Source: JAZDPK01 sp043797615 (GTDB lineage Bacteria; Patescibacteriota; Patescibacteriia; UBA11705; JABHMO01). Taken from it: a stretch of 11,767 bases of DNA. Each line of letters starts with the position of its first letter. Positions within the stretch are counted from its first letter, which is position 1. The position numbers were made by a program, and so were the translations under genes. Of the stretch, positions 1 to 6,161 are shown piece by piece. Location: NCBI GenBank assembly GCA_043797615.1, contig JAZDPK010000022.1, positions 1-11,767 on the forward strand, in the 5' to 3' direction. The notes beneath the pieces were generated by a model. That model had not been told where the DNA came from. It did no database searches and was given only the letters and a program-made list of their open reading frames with translations.

Positions 1-758
1 CGCGGAAGAATGAGACGTTGACACAAGAAGAACTGATATTTTTGTATGAGATGAACGGGCCGATCGAAGGATTCGGCTATCAGCGCGATCCGCGGATCAA
101 GGAGATAATCGCAAAAAGAAATCCGAAAGAAGACGCGCCGATCGTTTTTAACTGCGCGGCCGATGAAATCGCCTGGAAAAAAGAAGATGTCGATGAAAAC
201 ACCAAGGCCTATGTGGGCGAATTGTTTCCCGGCGTATTCGGCTTGAACATCGAGCATGTTTACACTTCGTTTCCGGAAGGCAAAATTCAGAAATACGACA
301 TAATCGTCGGCGGGAAAGATAAAAAGCAGCTCATGAAAGAATTACAAGAGAAAAATGTTGACATATACGATTCGGCAAAGCAGATGATGGACGACGTTGA
401 TTTCAAAACATTGAAAAAGGAGGAAAAAGCCGAACTGATCAGACTGACTGTCGGCGCGCTCGGCTTAAAAGACGGCGCGAAAACGCAAGAAATATATGAC
501 AAGGCGGAAGAACTGGGTTTGGAATTGTGCCCGCCTGAAGCCGGACCGCAACTTCGATTGCATTATTCCGGCAACGATTGGATGTTAATCGCCATGAAAC
601 AAATTTCCGGCTTTTCCGGCGGTCCTCGCGTGTTCTTTCTGGGTCGCTACGGCGATCGTCCCGCGCTGGGCGGCTACTACGCCTTTCCTACTAGGTACTG
701 GATTTCGGACCACGAGTTCGTGTTCCGTTCGCGCAAGTTTAAAAACTTAAAAACTTGA
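1..758 (+). CDS. Hypothetical protein, 3' part, with DGR-variable-region-like C-terminal tail
   Basis: The reading frame is open back to the left edge (codons before position 18 read R-K-N-E-T), so this is the 3' part of a longer gene. The TTG at 18 is the first possible start inside the window but is unlikely to be the true one. About 250 residues are visible, with no membrane segment. The body is mixed and charged, with helical stretches such as LMKELQEKN. The last ~80 residues change character: an R-L-H-Y segment, then W-M-L-I-A-M-K-Q-I, then a stretch rich in Y, D, G, R, S and H (positions about 638-716), closing with F-V-F-R-S-R-K. From memory, similar proteins recur in Patescibacteria, with the F-V-F-R-x-R-K end constant and the residues before it changing, as in C-type-lectin-fold DGR targets. 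No reverse transcriptase or template repeat is in the window. The stop is TGA. No function can be given. Confidence 0.72.
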   Translation, partial: RKNETLTQEELIFLYEMNGPIEGFGYQRDPRIKEIIAKRNPKEDAPIVFNCAADEIAWKKEDVDENTKAYVGELFPGVFGLNIEHVYTSFPEGKIQKYDIIVGGKDKKQLMKELQEKNVDIYDSAKQMMDDVDFKTLKKEEKAELIRLTVGALGLKDGAKTQEIYDKAEELGLELCPPEAGPQLRLHYSGNDWMLIAMKQISGFSGGPRVFFLGRYGDRPALGGYYAFPTRYWISDHEFVFRSRKFKNLKT

Positions 759-850
759 TTCTTTGTCTTGGATTGTTTTCTCTTTTACTCTTGTATTCTT
801 TAACACTTTTTTATCTTTCAAAACATTAGGCGGAAAATGCAAATTATGTT

Positions 851-1027
851 ATGATGTCTTTAGCCTGGTTGTATCGGGCGGCTACGGCTTTCCGAGACCG
901 GGCCGGCGAAAAAGAAGAAACAGACAAGACCGTGGCCGTGCGCAAGCGCGGGGAAGGGGATATGGGAGCGATCGCTCTTAAAGAGTTCATCGCCAAGGCG
1001 GAGAAGGAAATCATGGATAAAAAATAG
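851..1027 (+). pseudogene. thrS 3'-terminal fragment (threonyl-tRNA synthetase C-terminus)
   Basis: This 58-codon ORF starts at ATG 851 (or 854) and ends at TAG 1025-1027. From residue 19 (position 905) it reads G-E-K-E-E, then VAVRKRGEGDMGAIALKEFI, then an amphipathic lysine-rich end. That matches the end of the anticodon-binding domain of class II threonyl-tRNA synthetase (G-x-K-E, V-A-V-R-x-R, D-x-G, L-x-E-F-I). The first 18 residues (MMSLAWLYRAATAFRDRA) do not resemble the family, so homology begins abruptly. The catalytic and most of the anticodon domain are missing; the intact enzyme is roughly 600 residues. A gene fragment left by rearrangement is most likely. An expressed mini-protein is possible, but no Shine-Dalgarno precedes the ATG. 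An assembly join would look the same. Confidence 0.62.
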
Positions 1028-1066
1028 AATTGGGAATCGGGGCTGGTAACTGGGAACTGGTAGGCT
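1028..1066 (+). repeat. Low-complexity TGG/GGAA repeat
   Basis: Directly after the thrS-fragment stop the sequence is built from short overlapping units of the type CTGGTAACTGG and TGGGAA. It is G-rich on the + strand, shows no coding pattern and ends before the terminator at 1088. Similar low-complexity runs follow other + strand genes here (5361-5400, 10354-10405). Confidence 0.5.
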
Positions 1067-1085
1067 TGGCACAATTAAATCAATT

Positions 1086-1118
1086 AAAAAAGCGGCCGAT
1101 TCAGAACCGGTCGCTTTT
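1086..1118. terminator. Bidirectional intrinsic terminator
   Basis: AAAAGCGGCCG (1088-1098) pairs with CGGTCGCTTTT (1108-1118): 11 pairs including one G-T wobble, with a 9-nt loop. Read on the minus strand the stem is followed by a run of T and then AATTG, so it suits the end of the minus-strand gene at 1145, whose stop is 27 bp away. On the + strand it has four T inside the stem and would also stop transcripts from the thrS fragment. Confidence 0.8.
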
Positions 1119-1144
1119 GGTTTGTTTAAAATATTTGCAAAACG

Positions 1145-2209
1145 CTATTCGCAGATGATGTAGCGAGTGATTCTGCCCAAGTCGGCGTCTTTCCACGGGC
1201 ATTGTTTATCCGTGCCGCTGAACTTCAAAAAGAAACGATATTTTCCTCTGGGCAAGCCGGAAATTTTGTAATCGCTGCCATTGGGGCGTTCAATCATACG
1301 ATCAACGCTTTCAATTTGAATGTGAAGGTCGCGGCGGTTGATTCCGTCAAAGCCCGACAGAATGCCCGGACTGCCCTGGCCGGGAATTCCTCCGGAGCCG
1401 TCTTCAGCTTTGAAAGAGAGTTTAATCGTAAACGGCTGATTGAATGTTACTTTGCTCGGACAATCAACCGTAACTTTCAAATTGGTTTTATAGTATTCGC
1501 TGAATAACTTGTCCACATCTTGCTCGTCGTGCGCTTTTTGCAGGAGTTCGGCTGCTTTTTTGACAAACGCTTCGTGCTGAACTTGAATAAAATCGTCGTT
1601 CCAAAAATTGTAATGTTGCAGCTTGTCTTCACTGAACAGTTTCTTTATTTCCAGCAATTCGTTCAAGAAAGTGATGTCTTGCACTTTGTTGATCAATTTG
1701 ACCGCGCGTTGAAAGGCGTTCCAGTGCTCGTCGGAATATTGTTTGTTTTTGCATTCTTTCATCTTCGCGAAAGAGATTAGCAAAAATTCGGACAATTCCG
1801 GAATCTTCCAATAAAGATTAATCGCGTGCATGTTGATTCGGTTGATGATTGATTTTTGAAACGTGTAATGCAAGAAAGGCTCGATAGCGCAAAGATCGGT
1901 GGAAAGCTGGAAGGCGAATTTCAGCGCCCGCGGCAGCAGACGGTCATCACTTTCAAACAGGTAATAGTCGAAGAGTTTTCCCCAAATCAAATCATCTATT
2001 TTTTGAAAAGCGACGATTCGGCTTTCAAACCAGTCTGCTTCGGCGGAATCTTGGATGCGGCCGAAGTATTTTTTATCGGCGCATTCTTCGCGCATTTCAG
2101 TAATCCGGTGCTGATCGAACGTTTCAAACGGGCGATTCCGCGCTAGGTTAAACAATTGTTTCAGTTTTACTGATTCTTGCGCGACATACTCTTCTTTTTT
2201 CTTTTCCAT
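1145..2209 (-). CDS. Hypothetical protein: helical N-terminal region plus C-terminal beta-rich domain
   Basis: I do not recognise this 354-residue protein. It has no signal peptide or membrane helix and is probably cytoplasmic. Residues 1-240 look almost wholly alpha-helical (charged, regularly spaced L/F/W, with segments such as LLEIKKLFSEDKLQ), as in a helical-repeat solenoid. From about residue 244 it becomes beta-rich: L-K-V-T-V-D-C, K-V-T-F, F-T-I-K-L-S-F, a glycine-rich loop near 270-290, then Y-K-I-S-G-L-P-R-G-K-Y-R-F-F-L-K-F. This resembles a carboxypeptidase-regulatory or Ig-like sandwich, where 'SGLPxGxYxFxLKF' is a typical strand-turn pattern. The ATG at 2209 is set by a GAGGAG Shine-Dalgarno 8 nt upstream. 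It is monocistronic, with its own promoter (2276-2303) and the terminator at 1086-1118. Confidence 0.82.
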   Translation of the reverse strand: MEKKKEEYVAQESVKLKQLFNLARNRPFETFDQHRITEMREECADKKYFGRIQDSAEADWFESRIVAFQKIDDLIWGKLFDYYLFESDDRLLPRALKFAFQLSTDLCAIEPFLHYTFQKSIINRINMHAINLYWKIPELSEFLLISFAKMKECKNKQYSDEHWNAFQRAVKLINKVQDITFLNELLEIKKLFSEDKLQHYNFWNDDFIQVQHEAFVKKAAELLQKAHDEQDVDKLFSEYYKTNLKVTVDCPSKVTFNQPFTIKLSFKAEDGSGGIPGQGSPGILSGFDGINRRDLHIQIESVDRMIERPNGSDYKISGLPRGKYRFFLKFSGTDKQCPWKDADLGRITRYIICE

Positions 2210-2275
2210 TGTTTTTTCTCCTCGCCTTGTCAGGCAAAATTGTGAATGAACTCCCGCTTGGCAGCAGGCATTTAA

Positions 2276-2303
2276 AGATTACGTTTTTTTTTGGATTTGT
2301 CAA
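2276..2303 (-). promoter_or_regulatory. Sigma-70-type promoter for the 354-aa gene
   Basis: On the minus strand a consensus TTGACA (2303-2298) is followed after 16 nt by TAATCT (2281-2276), a weaker -10 box. The start codon is about 60 nt downstream. The -35 box is perfect; the -10 is the uncertain part. Confidence 0.5.
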
Positions 2304-2317
2304 GGGGTGGGAAAATC

Positions 2318-2350
2318 AAAAAAGAGCGCATGCTTGGCATGTCGCTCTTT
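2318..2350 (-). terminator. Intrinsic terminator of the 202-aa gene, displaced by an insertion
   Basis: AAAGAGCG-CATGC (2321-2333), loop TTG, GCATG-T-CGCTCTTT (2337-2350): 13 pairs with one bulged T. On the minus strand the stem runs into TTTTTT and GATTTT, a proper U tract. It therefore belongs to the minus-strand gene ending at 2519. It now lies about 170 bp downstream of that stop, and the gap is filled almost exactly by the foldback element at 2352-2512. Confidence 0.82.
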
Positions 2351-2351
2351 A

Positions 2352-2512
2352 GAAACTGTCTAAAAAGTTCGTATTTGGCTAAAAATCTATAATTTCGGCT
2401 GCAAATTATTCAAAGCTCGTCAGCTTAATCTTGATTAAACCTTCTCGCTTTTCATAATTTTCGCTCGAAATTCTAAATTTTATAGCTCAAAAGAAACTTT
2501 TCAGACAGTTTC
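2352..2512. mobile_element. MITE-like foldback element, 161 bp, with TTA target duplication
   Basis: The ends are an 18-bp terminal inverted repeat: GAAACTGTCTAAAAAGTT at 2352-2369 and AACTTTTCAGACAGTTTC at 2495-2512 (17 of 18 match when reverse-complemented). TTA flanks it on both sides (2349-2351 and 2513-2515), as expected for a 3-bp target-site duplication. The interior is also an imperfect inverted repeat (about 2367-2416 against 2444-2494), so the element can fold into one long hairpin. A TTAATC/GATTAA palindrome lies near its centre (2425-2438). It has no ORF, so it must be moved in trans if at all. Terminal repeats plus a 3-bp TNA duplication recall IS5-family (IS1031-type) ends, but I cannot assign the partner transposase. 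Confidence 0.72.
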
Positions 2513-2518
2513 TTAGTT

Positions 2519-3127
2519 TTATTCCGCAACGGCGCTGTCGATTCTCCGCGTGACATTCTCGTTCCACTGCACGCGGTAAATCGCGAGCACGACGTGGAAG
2601 AGGATAAACGCGTTTTGCAACCGGTCGGGAACGTAGGTAAACGTTTTCGGCGGCGTGTGGATGAATCCGGCGATGCGATTTTCCGGATCGGTCTTGTTCG
2701 TCACGTAGTAAAGACTGACCGCCGCGTCGTAATCATATCCGTAGATTTGGCGTTCCGTGACTTCGGATAAATCCATTTCGTACCCGGCGATCGTTGTGTA
2801 GCCGCATTCCGCGATTTCCTTGCGGATTTTTTCAATGGAATCCGCTTCCACAAACGGAAATTTTTTCTGCAGGGGAGCGATCGCTTTTCTTAAAACCGCG
2901 AGCGCTTCTTCGTCGTTGATCAGCGGCGCGTCTTCGCCGGTTGTCAGAATCCGGCGGCTGCAGAATCCGGCGATGAAATCGTCGATTACCCGGTTGCGCA
3001 GGCTTTCAATCGGCGCTTCTTCTTTTACTTTGCCGATTCCTTTGATAATGCGCATGAATTTTTCAACACGGCCAACCTTGGGCAAATGCAGAACTTTCGT
3101 CTCTGTTTGGCTGTTCGTATTATTCAT
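2519..3127 (-). CDS. Hypothetical protein, 202 aa
   Basis: Unrecognised. The first ~25 residues are polar and probably disordered (N/T/S-rich). A basic stretch follows (K-V-G-R-V-E-K-F-M-R-I-I-K), then a mixed alpha/beta body. Visible features include I-D-D-F-I-A-G-F-C (about 48-56), a helix A-L-A-V-L-R-K-A-I, a tyrosine-rich segment I-Y-G-Y-D-Y-D near 129-135, and one hydrophobic helix F-I-L-F-H-V-V-L-A-I-Y near 173-183 that could be buried or peripheral. There is no signal peptide and no known catalytic motif. The start is firm: AGGAGG lies 5 nt before ATG 3127, behind a near-consensus promoter, which suggests good expression. It is divergent from the protease gene. A foldback element lies 3 bp after its stop. 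Confidence 0.82.
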   Translation of the reverse strand: MNNTNSQTETKVLHLPKVGRVEKFMRIIKGIGKVKEEAPIESLRNRVIDDFIAGFCSRRILTTGEDAPLINDEEALAVLRKAIAPLQKKFPFVEADSIEKIRKEIAECGYTTIAGYEMDLSEVTERQIYGYDYDAAVSLYYVTNKTDPENRIAGFIHTPPKTFTYVPDRLQNAFILFHVVLAIYRVQWNENVTRRIDSAVAE

Positions 3128-3153
3128 TATTGCCTCCTTTTGAGTGACATCGC

Positions 3154-3182
3154 ATTATCGCATGTTTATAATTTTTTGTCAA
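3154..3182 (-). promoter_or_regulatory. Near-consensus sigma-70-type promoter for the 202-aa gene
   Basis: Minus strand: TTGACA (3182-3177), 17-nt spacer, GATAAT (3159-3154). The predicted transcript starts near 3147, about 20 nt before the ATG and just upstream of the AGGAGG ribosome-binding site. Confidence 0.8.
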
Positions 3183-3185
3183 GAT

Positions 3186-3214
3186 TTGGGGATTTGGAAA
3201 AAATTAGGTATAAT
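3186..3214 (+). promoter_or_regulatory. Promoter for the S8 protease gene
   Basis: A perfect TATAAT at 3209-3214 has a poor -35 candidate, TTGGGG (3186-3191), at 17 nt. It is back-to-back with the minus-strand promoter at 3154-3182, so the ~160-bp divergent region drives both genes. The transcript would start near 3221 and carry a short leader ORF. Confidence 0.55.
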
Positions 3215-3229
3215 GGAAAACAAGGGAAC

Positions 3230-3289
3230 ATGGGGCGAGATAAGGCTAAAGAAGGTGGAAAACCAATAAAGATTATTTTTTCGATATGA
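3230..3289 (+). CDS. Putative 19-codon leader ORF coupled to the protease start
   Basis: ATG 3230 opens a 19-codon frame (MGRDKAKEGGKPIKIIFSI) that ends at TGA 3287-3289, overlapping the protease ATG as ATGA. AAGGGA lies 2 nt before this ATG (short spacing), whereas the protease ATG has no Shine-Dalgarno close by. Termination-reinitiation coupling is thus possible. It may instead be a chance frame in the leader. Its first bases resemble a sequence at 9202-9220. Confidence 0.3.
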   Translation: MGRDKAKEGGKPIKIIFSI

Positions 3290-5361
3290 AATATTCAAAA
3301 TCATTCATTTCACTGGTAACCGGCTTTTGCATTTTCGGGATTGTTTTCAACGCTTATGCCGCTGATCCGTATTATTCGCAGCAATGGTACATTCAGCAGA
3401 TAAAAGCTGATCAAGCTTGGAATTACACGAGAGGCTCGAGCGCGGTGGTCGTGGCGGTGATTGACACGGGCGTTGACATTGACCAGCCGGATTTGCTCGG
3501 CAATATTTGGACCAATCCTGATGAAATCGCGAACGACGGGATCGACAATGATCACAACGGTTTTGTCGACGATGTCCACGGCTGGGATTTCGTTGGAAAC
3601 GTTGCCGACCCGAATCCGAAATTGACCAGCGGCTACAGCGCGAGCGCGGTCAACCACGGTACGGTTTTGGCCGGCATAATTTCGGCAATGCATGACAACG
3701 GCATCGGCGTCCGCGGCATTACCGAGGACGTGAAAATAATGTCCATCCGCGCGCTCGATTCAAGCGGCTACGGCAACTCGGCCAATGTTGCGAAAGCGGT
3801 CGATTACGCCGTGGCGAACGGGGCGAATATCATCAATCTCAGCTTCGGCGGGCATGAGCACAGCGAACAACTGAAAACCAGCATCATGAATGCGTACAGC
3901 CGCGGCGTTCTCGTGGTCGCGGCGCTCGGCAATGCGATCGGCGGCGATACCGGATCAGATCTGACCAACAATCCTGTTTATCCGGCTTGCTATGACCAGG
4001 AATTGGCTGACAATGAAATCCTCGGCGTGATCGCGACCGATAAAAACAACAATGTTACCGCTTTCACCAATTACGGCAAAGGGTGCGCGGACATCGCGGC
4101 GCCAGGCATCGACATCGCCGGCCTGGCATATCAGAATCTGAACAATTCCAATTTTTTCGATCTGGTGCGGGGCGGCTGGCAGGGCAGCTCCTTTTCCTCG
4201 GCCATGGTGTCCGGGGCGGCCGCGCTTTTGAAGTCGGCCAACTCGTCGCTGAAAGCGAAAGATTTGATTAGAATAATCACCGAGCAGAGCGGCATCTTGT
4301 TCTTAAACGATCAAAAGTACGCCGGCAAGGCGGGCGAAGGACTTCTTGACATCAAGAAAGCGCTGGATAGCCTGAACCTGGCCGTTGTTCCGACAAATTT
4401 GCCGCCGACTTCGCCGATCATTCCGGCGCCGGCGCCGCTGCCGTCGGCCATTTCTTCCGTTCCGCAGATTTATGTTTCAAAAAAAGCAGATGGCAAGGCG
4501 TCCGTGTCGGTTTTTGACGCCCAATTCAATCTGGCGAAGGAAACCGAAATATTCAGCGGCAACGGGTTTCACGGGCTGAATTTTCAGCTGACGGAAATCA
4601 ATGCCGATGGCGACCCGGAAATTATTTCCGGCGCGGCGGCCGGAGACGAGCCGCTCGTGCGCCTGGTGGGTTCGAAAGGAACGATCATTGCCAGCTTTCT
4701 CGCGTTTGACGCGAAGTTCCGCGGCGGAGTAAACGTGTCGGCCGGCGACGTTGACGCCGACGGCCTGATCGAAATAATCGTCGCGCCTCAGTCGGGCATG
4801 GCTCCGGTTGTAAAGATCTTTGATTTGAACGGCAAGCTGGAAAAGCAGTTTACGGCTTTCAGTTCGAGCTTTACCAAAGGATTGAATATTAAAGCCGCGG
4901 ATTTTGACGGCGACGGCAAAGCGGAAATCGCGGTGGCGCCGCGAACCGGAATGATGCCGCGCGTTAAAATTTTCAGCAATTTGGGCGCGTTAAAAAAGAG
5001 TTTTGTTCCGTTCAACGTCAATTTTTCCGGCGGCGTGAATCTCGGCGCCGCGGATATGGACAAGGACGGCAAAGCCGATCTGATTTTCGGGGCGGGCGGC
5101 AGCGGCGCGCCGCGGGTTAAAGTTTATAATTACCAGGGCAAATTGCTGACCGATTTTATGGCATACAGCCAGTCGTTTGTCGGCGGCGTTTCCGTCGCGT
5201 CTCTTGACTGGAACCGCGACGGTGCTCCGGACATCGTTGTCGGAGCGGGAAAAACCGGCAGCCCGCATGTCCGCGTCTTCAATTTGACCGGCGTTTTGCT
5301 CGGCGAGTTTTTCGCGTATGATCTGGGTTTTACCGGCGGAATTAACATTGACGCGAAATAG
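3286..5361 (+). CDS. Secreted S8 subtilisin-like serine protease with C-terminal FG-GAP repeats
   Basis: This 691-residue secreted peptidase begins with a signal peptide cut at A-Y-A|A-D (residue 25). The catalytic domain follows at once, with no I9-type propeptide. The triad is visible: Asp60 in V-I-D-T-G, His124 in N-H-G-T-V-L-A-G, Ser302 in G-S-S-F-S-S-A; Asn216 (A-L-G-N) is the oxyanion residue. An insert I-D-N-D-H-N-G-F-V-D-D (86-96) looks calcium-binding. The proline that usually ends the GTSMAxP motif is Ala306. A proline-rich linker (369-388) leads to about five repeats of ~50 residues with calcium-loop motifs at 439-445, 488-496, 539-547, 590-598 and 641-649 (e.g. DFDGDGKAE), spaced as in an FG-GAP beta-propeller. 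No cell-wall or membrane anchor is seen, so it is probably released or held by the propeller. The start is fixed by the signal peptide, not by a Shine-Dalgarno. Substrate unknown. Confidence 0.93.
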   Translation: MKYSKSFISLVTGFCIFGIVFNAYAADPYYSQQWYIQQIKADQAWNYTRGSSAVVVAVIDTGVDIDQPDLLGNIWTNPDEIANDGIDNDHNGFVDDVHGWDFVGNVADPNPKLTSGYSASAVNHGTVLAGIISAMHDNGIGVRGITEDVKIMSIRALDSSGYGNSANVAKAVDYAVANGANIINLSFGGHEHSEQLKTSIMNAYSRGVLVVAALGNAIGGDTGSDLTNNPVYPACYDQELADNEILGVIATDKNNNVTAFTNYGKGCADIAAPGIDIAGLAYQNLNNSNFFDLVRGGWQGSSFSSAMVSGAAALLKSANSSLKAKDLIRIITEQSGILFLNDQKYAGKAGEGLLDIKKALDSLNLAVVPTNLPPTSPIIPAPAPLPSAISSVPQIYVSKKADGKASVSVFDAQFNLAKETEIFSGNGFHGLNFQLTEINADGDPEIISGAAAGDEPLVRLVGSKGTIIASFLAFDAKFRGGVNVSAGDVDADGLIEIIVAPQSGMAPVVKIFDLNGKLEKQFTAFSSSFTKGLNIKAADFDGDGKAEIAVAPRTGMMPRVKIFSNLGALKKSFVPFNVNFSGGVNLGAADMDKDGKADLIFGAGGSGAPRVKVYNYQGKLLTDFMAYSQSFVGGVSVASLDWNRDGAPDIVVGAGKTGSPHVRVFNLTGVLLGEFFAYDLGFTGGINIDAK

Positions 5362-5400
5362 GAAAAAGGGAAAAGGAGGGAGAAGGAGGCTAAAGGAGAT
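5361..5400 (+). repeat. Purine-only low-complexity run
   Basis: From the last base of the protease stop the + strand is almost pure A/G (units such as AAAAGGAGGGAGAAGGAGG) until CT at 5390-5391. Its distal part forms the left arm of the hairpin repeat at 5378-5462. Confidence 0.55.
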
Positions 5401-5462
5401 TATTGAGAAAAAATACGAATGATAAATTTTGTCACGCTTATCTCCTTTAGCCCCCTTTATCC
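5378..5462. repeat. GGCTAAAG-type hairpin repeat, copy 1
   Basis: GGCTAAAGGAGAT (5388-5400) and ATCTCCTTTAGCC (5440-5452) are perfect inverted copies. Pairing extends imperfectly through the flanking purine and pyrimidine tracts to about 5378/5462, with a 39-nt loop. The stem ends just before the next gene start at 5480 and may act as a weak terminator for the protease gene, though no U tract follows. A related hairpin lies at 7797-7858. Confidence 0.75.
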
Positions 5463-5479
5463 CCTTTATATCTTGATTA

Positions 5480-6094
5480 ATGATTTTGTTTATGTTTGAG
5501 CAAATCGATCATCAACTTCCGCATTCGCCTTACGACCGGCTGCTGAGGCCGCTCGTGCGCATCTTGCCGAAGCGGCTGAAGCCGAATCAAGTCACTTTTT
5601 TCCGGCTGATCTGCTCGCCGTTCCTTATCGTTTTGCTTTTGTTCGGCGATTATCTGACGAGCATTGTTGTTTTTGTCGTACTGGCGTTCACCGACATGCT
5701 GGACGGCTCGATGGCCAGGCTGCGGAATGAAATAACCGACTGGGGCAAGATCTGGGATCCGATCGCGGACAAGGTGCTGATCGGCTCGGTGGTCGCGGTC
5801 TTGCTGCTCGAGGTAAATTTGAGTTTGACCATTTTGCTTTTGGCGTTCGAGGCGGCATTTATTCTGGGCGGCGCTTTTTACAAAATGCAGGAAAAAGACG
5901 TTGAGATAAAAGCCAATGTCTGGGGCAAGATTAAGATGAATCTGCATTGCCTGGGCGCGATCTGCCTGATCATCGGCTATGTTATTGATTTTCAGTTTTT
6001 TCTGCTTCTAGCGCAGGGATTTTTCTATTTAAGCCTGTTGTTCGCCGCCTTAAGTATATTGATTAAAGGAAAAAAGGGAAGGGTAGGAATTTGA
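5480..6094 (+). CDS. CDP-alcohol phosphatidyltransferase family protein
   Basis: This 204-residue integral membrane enzyme would transfer a phospho-alcohol between CDP-linked lipid and an alcohol acceptor in phospholipid synthesis. The family signature D-x2-D-G-x2-A-R-x8-G-x3-D-x3-D is complete: Asp72, Asp75, Gly76, Ala79, Arg80, Gly89, Asp93 and Asp97, the residues that bind CDP and two metal ions. About six hydrophobic segments are visible (43-56, 59-71, 100-115, 117-133, 153-168, 172-194), and the signature lies in the cytosolic loop after the second. The N-terminal K-P-N-Q-V-T-F-F-R-L is also typical. The substrate (glycerol phosphate, inositol phosphate or other) cannot be read from the sequence; a pgsA-like role is plausible. 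There is no clear Shine-Dalgarno; Met1 or Met5 could be the start. It follows hairpin repeat copy 1 and lies 67 bp before the HIT gene. Confidence 0.92.
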   Translation: MILFMFEQIDHQLPHSPYDRLLRPLVRILPKRLKPNQVTFFRLICSPFLIVLLLFGDYLTSIVVFVVLAFTDMLDGSMARLRNEITDWGKIWDPIADKVLIGSVVAVLLLEVNLSLTILLLAFEAAFILGGAFYKMQEKDVEIKANVWGKIKMNLHCLGAICLIIGYVIDFQFFLLLAQGFFYLSLLFAALSILIKGKKGRVGI

Positions 6095-6161
6095 AAGCGA
6101 CATAAGATAGTTTTAATTCGCGGCATTTGCATTAATTATTATTCGCATCAATTTATTGTCT

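Noticed and set aside
724..758. Small AAGTTT/AAACTT palindrome as a terminator of the first gene
   Set aside because: The stem is AT-only, lies inside the coding region and has no U tract.
763..981. 72-codon + strand frame
   Set aside because: Begins in a T-rich spacer and runs out of frame over the thrS-like fragment; the frame at 851-1027 has recognisable conserved residues and this one has none.
2224..2235. GCCTTGTCAGGC hairpin upstream of the 354-aa gene as an operator
   Set aside because: Only four paired bases; not distinguishable from background.
5362..5472. CRISPR-like or tandem array in the purine-rich spacer
   Set aside because: The repeats are inverted, not direct with unique spacers, and only one pair is present.
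5471..5480. TCTTGATTAA shared with the centre of the foldback element (2429-2438)
   Set aside because: Ten AT-rich bases without flanking similarity; likely chance.
6156..6161. TTG start for the HIT protein
   Set aside because: ATG at 6162 gives the standard M-T-D-C-x-F-C start of the family; no Shine-Dalgarno supports the TTG.
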